Origin: Bacillota bacterium
Lineage (GTDB): Bacteria > Bacillota_E > Sulfobacillia > Sulfobacillales > Sulfobacillaceae
Reading direction: 5' to 3'
DNA: 6,668 nucleotides
NCBI GenBank assembly: GCA_021820165.1
Contig: JAKADW010000119.1
Location: forward strand, 1-6,668
Position numbers and translations under genes: made by a program. The notes under the pieces are model-generated. The model saw only the letters and a list, made by a program, of their open reading frames with translations. It made no database searches and was not told the origin of the DNA. Shown in pieces: positions 5,053 to 6,668 of the stretch (positions are counted from its first letter, which is position 1; each line of letters starts with the position of its first letter).

Positions 5053-6668
5053 TCAATGCAAATAGCGATCGAACCAGCCAACGATGCTTTTGAGGCGGAA
5101 GATCCGATGCCAGGGCTTCCCACTACGACTCATGCCGTGAGACTCATCAGGGTATAGCAGCATTTCGACCGGACGTCCCAAATATTTGAGAGCGCTGTAC
5201 AACTGTTCCCCCTGCTCGATAGGGAGCCTAAAATCGCGCTCCTGATGCTCAATAAGAAGCGGCGTACGTATCGCTGATGCGTAGCGAAGGGGGGACTGTT
5301 GCCAATAGGGGGCCGGGTCCTCCCACCAGGGTTTGGCGCCATACTGGGGCACGCGCAAAAATCCGAGGTCGCTAGACCCCATGGCAGAGAAACGATTGAC
5401 CACCGAGCGCATGGTCACGGCGGCAGAAAAACGCGTGCTGTGGGAAATTATCCAATTGACCAGAAATCCCCCGTAGCTTCCTCCCGCCACCCCCAGGCGT
5501 GCGGGATCCAATTGCGGCCAGTGGGAGAGCGCCCGGTCTAGTCCCGCCATCACATCCCGATAGTCGCGGTCGCCCCATTGACCCATAATTGATCGGCAAA
5601 ACTCCGCCCCGTAACCCAGAGATCCCCGGGGGTTGGTGTAGACCACGGCATATCCACCGGCAACCAAACTCTGAAACTCGTGATGATAACGATAACCGTA
5701 CATGGACATCGGACCACCATGGATCTCTAGCACGACCGGATGCGGGCCATCCCCGGGAGGCAAAATGCACCAGACGTCCACCGCGGTTCCATCGGATTCC
5801 CGCGCTGTCGTCGCGTGGACGGGACGCGGACCATCCTCGGTACCCCAAGGCACGGGCGCCCACACGACCGGATCCGCTTCGCCATCCAGACGGGCGAGCT
5901 GGATCCCTGACGGATGGAGCGGATCCGATATCACCAACGAAATCCAGGGGCCCCGCAGGGCGAAATCCAGCACCACCCTTTTCTCGTCAAAAAGAGGCTT
6001 CGCCTGCCCCCCATCCTGAAACGCCGTTAAGACCACTCGCCCGGCGTCCGAGAGCATCATCAGGATGGAGTCCTTTGCAAACACCGGTTTTACGCGGGTT
6101 GGCGGCGCCACGTCCGCGCCGCTGACGTCACCCACAGGACGATCGGTGAATCCACTCAGATTCCTTAACATCCCATCGGCGAGGCCGAGTTCAAAGAGGG
6201 CCGAATTGCCGTAGCCCATTTCCGTCGGATCGGAGGCGGTGAATGCGAGCCGAGTCCCATCGGAATTGACCGCCAGCGTCTCAATCGCCAAGGTCGGAAT
6301 GTTAATCCGTCTTTCTTCGAGAGACTCCAGGTTAATGCCCACCAACTCTGTAACCGACGGATGTCCGTTAGGCTTCGAATCATAACGGCGAACCAGCGCC
6401 CACAGAATCGAATCGTCGGGAGACAACACCGGCGCACTATAATGATCGAAACCGGAGGTGAGCAAAACTGGATGCCCCGACTCAACGGCGACCCGCACCA
6501 GTTGATCACGTCCTTGGTCAAAGAACCCCTGGCCATCAAGTTTGTAATACTGGCGCGTGACGTGCTTCACGCCCCGCGTGAACCAGCGCTCCAACGCCAA
6601 ATCAGAGGCATCCATGGGAGGGGCCGCCGCTTCGCCTTCCACCTCCAAAAGACCATGTTCGACGTGCG
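5053..6668 (-). CDS. S9 family serine peptidase (prolyl oligopeptidase / acylaminoacyl-peptidase type), N-terminus cut by window edge
   Basis: This is a predicted cytoplasmic serine peptidase that would trim short peptides or acyl-peptides. The frame is open to the right edge, giving 537 visible codons. A TTG at 6648 has no SD and lies inside propeller sequence, so the real start is outside; S9C proteins are usually about 600-670 residues. The first part (to about 5790) reads as beta-propeller repeats, for example KLDGQGFFDQGRDQLVRV near its start and VNSDGTRLAFTASD further on. The C-terminal alpha/beta hydrolase domain begins around LEIHGGPMSMYGYRY (oxyanion HGGP), then NPRGSLGYG. Its nucleophile Ser is in GGSYGG (Ser codon 5476-5478), Asp is in ERDFRLP (5233-5235) and His is in DESHGMSRSG (5137-5139). 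All three triad residues are intact. The end at WFDRYLH is typical for the family. It is convergent with the cyclophilin gene and shares its terminator; its own operon partners are out of view. Confidence 0.94.
   Translation of the reverse strand, partial: HVEHGLLEVEGEAAAPPMDASDLALERWFTRGVKHVTRQYYKLDGQGFFDQGRDQLVRVAVESGHPVLLTSGFDHYSAPVLSPDDSILWALVRRYDSKPNGHPSVTELVGINLESLEERRINIPTLAIETLAVNSDGTRLAFTASDPTEMGYGNSALFELGLADGMLRNLSGFTDRPVGDVSGADVAPPTRVKPVFAKDSILMMLSDAGRVVLTAFQDGGQAKPLFDEKRVVLDFALRGPWISLVISDPLHPSGIQLARLDGEADPVVWAPVPWGTEDGPRPVHATTARESDGTAVDVWCILPPGDGPHPVVLEIHGGPMSMYGYRYHHEFQSLVAGGYAVVYTNPRGSLGYGAEFCRSIMGQWGDRDYRDVMAGLDRALSHWPQLDPARLGVAGGSYGGFLVNWIISHSTRFSAAVTMRSVVNRFSAMGSSDLGFLRVPQYGAKPWWEDPAPYWQQSPLRYASAIRTPLLIEHQERDFRLPIEQGEQLYSALKYLGRPVEMLLYPDESHGMSRSGKPWHRIFRLKSIVGWFDRYLH

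Noticed and set aside
5372..5863. 163-codon minus-strand open frame inside the peptidase
   Set aside because: It is an alternative frame of the catalytic domain of the S9 peptidase, with no independent SD or motif.
5589..6125. 178-codon plus-strand open frame
   Set aside because: It lies antisense to the S9 peptidase, its product is Pro/Arg-rich and low in complexity, and the opposite strand has an intact, motif-bearing protein.
6646..6648. TTG as the true start of the S9 peptidase
   Set aside because: No SD precedes it, the frame stays open to the edge, and the first visible residues are already propeller sequence; the gene is simply cut by the window.
1..6668. Search by eye for CRISPR repeats, tRNA/rRNA genes, insertion sequences, attachment sites and riboswitches
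   Set aside because: No regularly spaced repeats, cloverleaf, transposase motif, long terminal inverted repeats or known aptamer core were seen on either strand; covariance-model searches could not be run.

Overview
The window is ordinary, densely packed bacterial chromosome of moderately high GC (my estimate is 55-60%, not computed). Strong Shine-Dalgarno (SD) sequences of the AGGAGG type, an AsnB of the common Firmicutes form and a LipL-type octanoyl transferase suggest a Gram-positive Firmicutes lineage. A Sulfobacillus-like organism would fit, but that is inference from style and not a database match. I see no mobile element, CRISPR array, tRNA, rRNA or phage signature, and no gene-free stretch longer than about 140 bases.

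Layout. Positions 1-413 (minus) hold most of purE (de novo purine synthesis), whose C-terminus runs off the left edge. A 137-base divergent spacer follows, then asnB (551-2395, plus), a complete glutamine-hydrolysing asparagine synthetase. asnB converges on a minus-strand pair across a hairpin at 2414-2449. The pair is a four-helix DUF4149/TMEM205-like membrane protein (3629-3204) followed by a Nudix hydrolase (3207-2461), joined by a 4-base ATGA overlap. A second divergent spacer, with a good sigma-A-like promoter, leads into a plus-strand pair. These are a LipL-like octanoyl/lipoyl amidotransferase (3758-4543) and a small cytoplasmic cyclophilin (4554-4979) whose SD overlaps the lipL stop codon. 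A strong hairpin at 4987-5022 separates this pair from a convergent S9 family serine peptidase (minus, from beyond the right edge to 5053), of which the end of the propeller and the whole catalytic domain are visible.

How the genes relate. There is no single pathway. Two genes belong to nitrogen and purine metabolism (purE, asnB), one to lipoyl cofactor assembly (lipL), two to protein folding or turnover (cyclophilin, S9 peptidase), and two form a poorly characterised membrane/Nudix pair. The least explained parts are that pair, with its translational coupling, its Nudix box carrying an apparent insertion and its T8 tract in the first membrane helix, and the regulation of the lipL-cyclophilin pair. 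I found no convincing evidence of a wholly new system.
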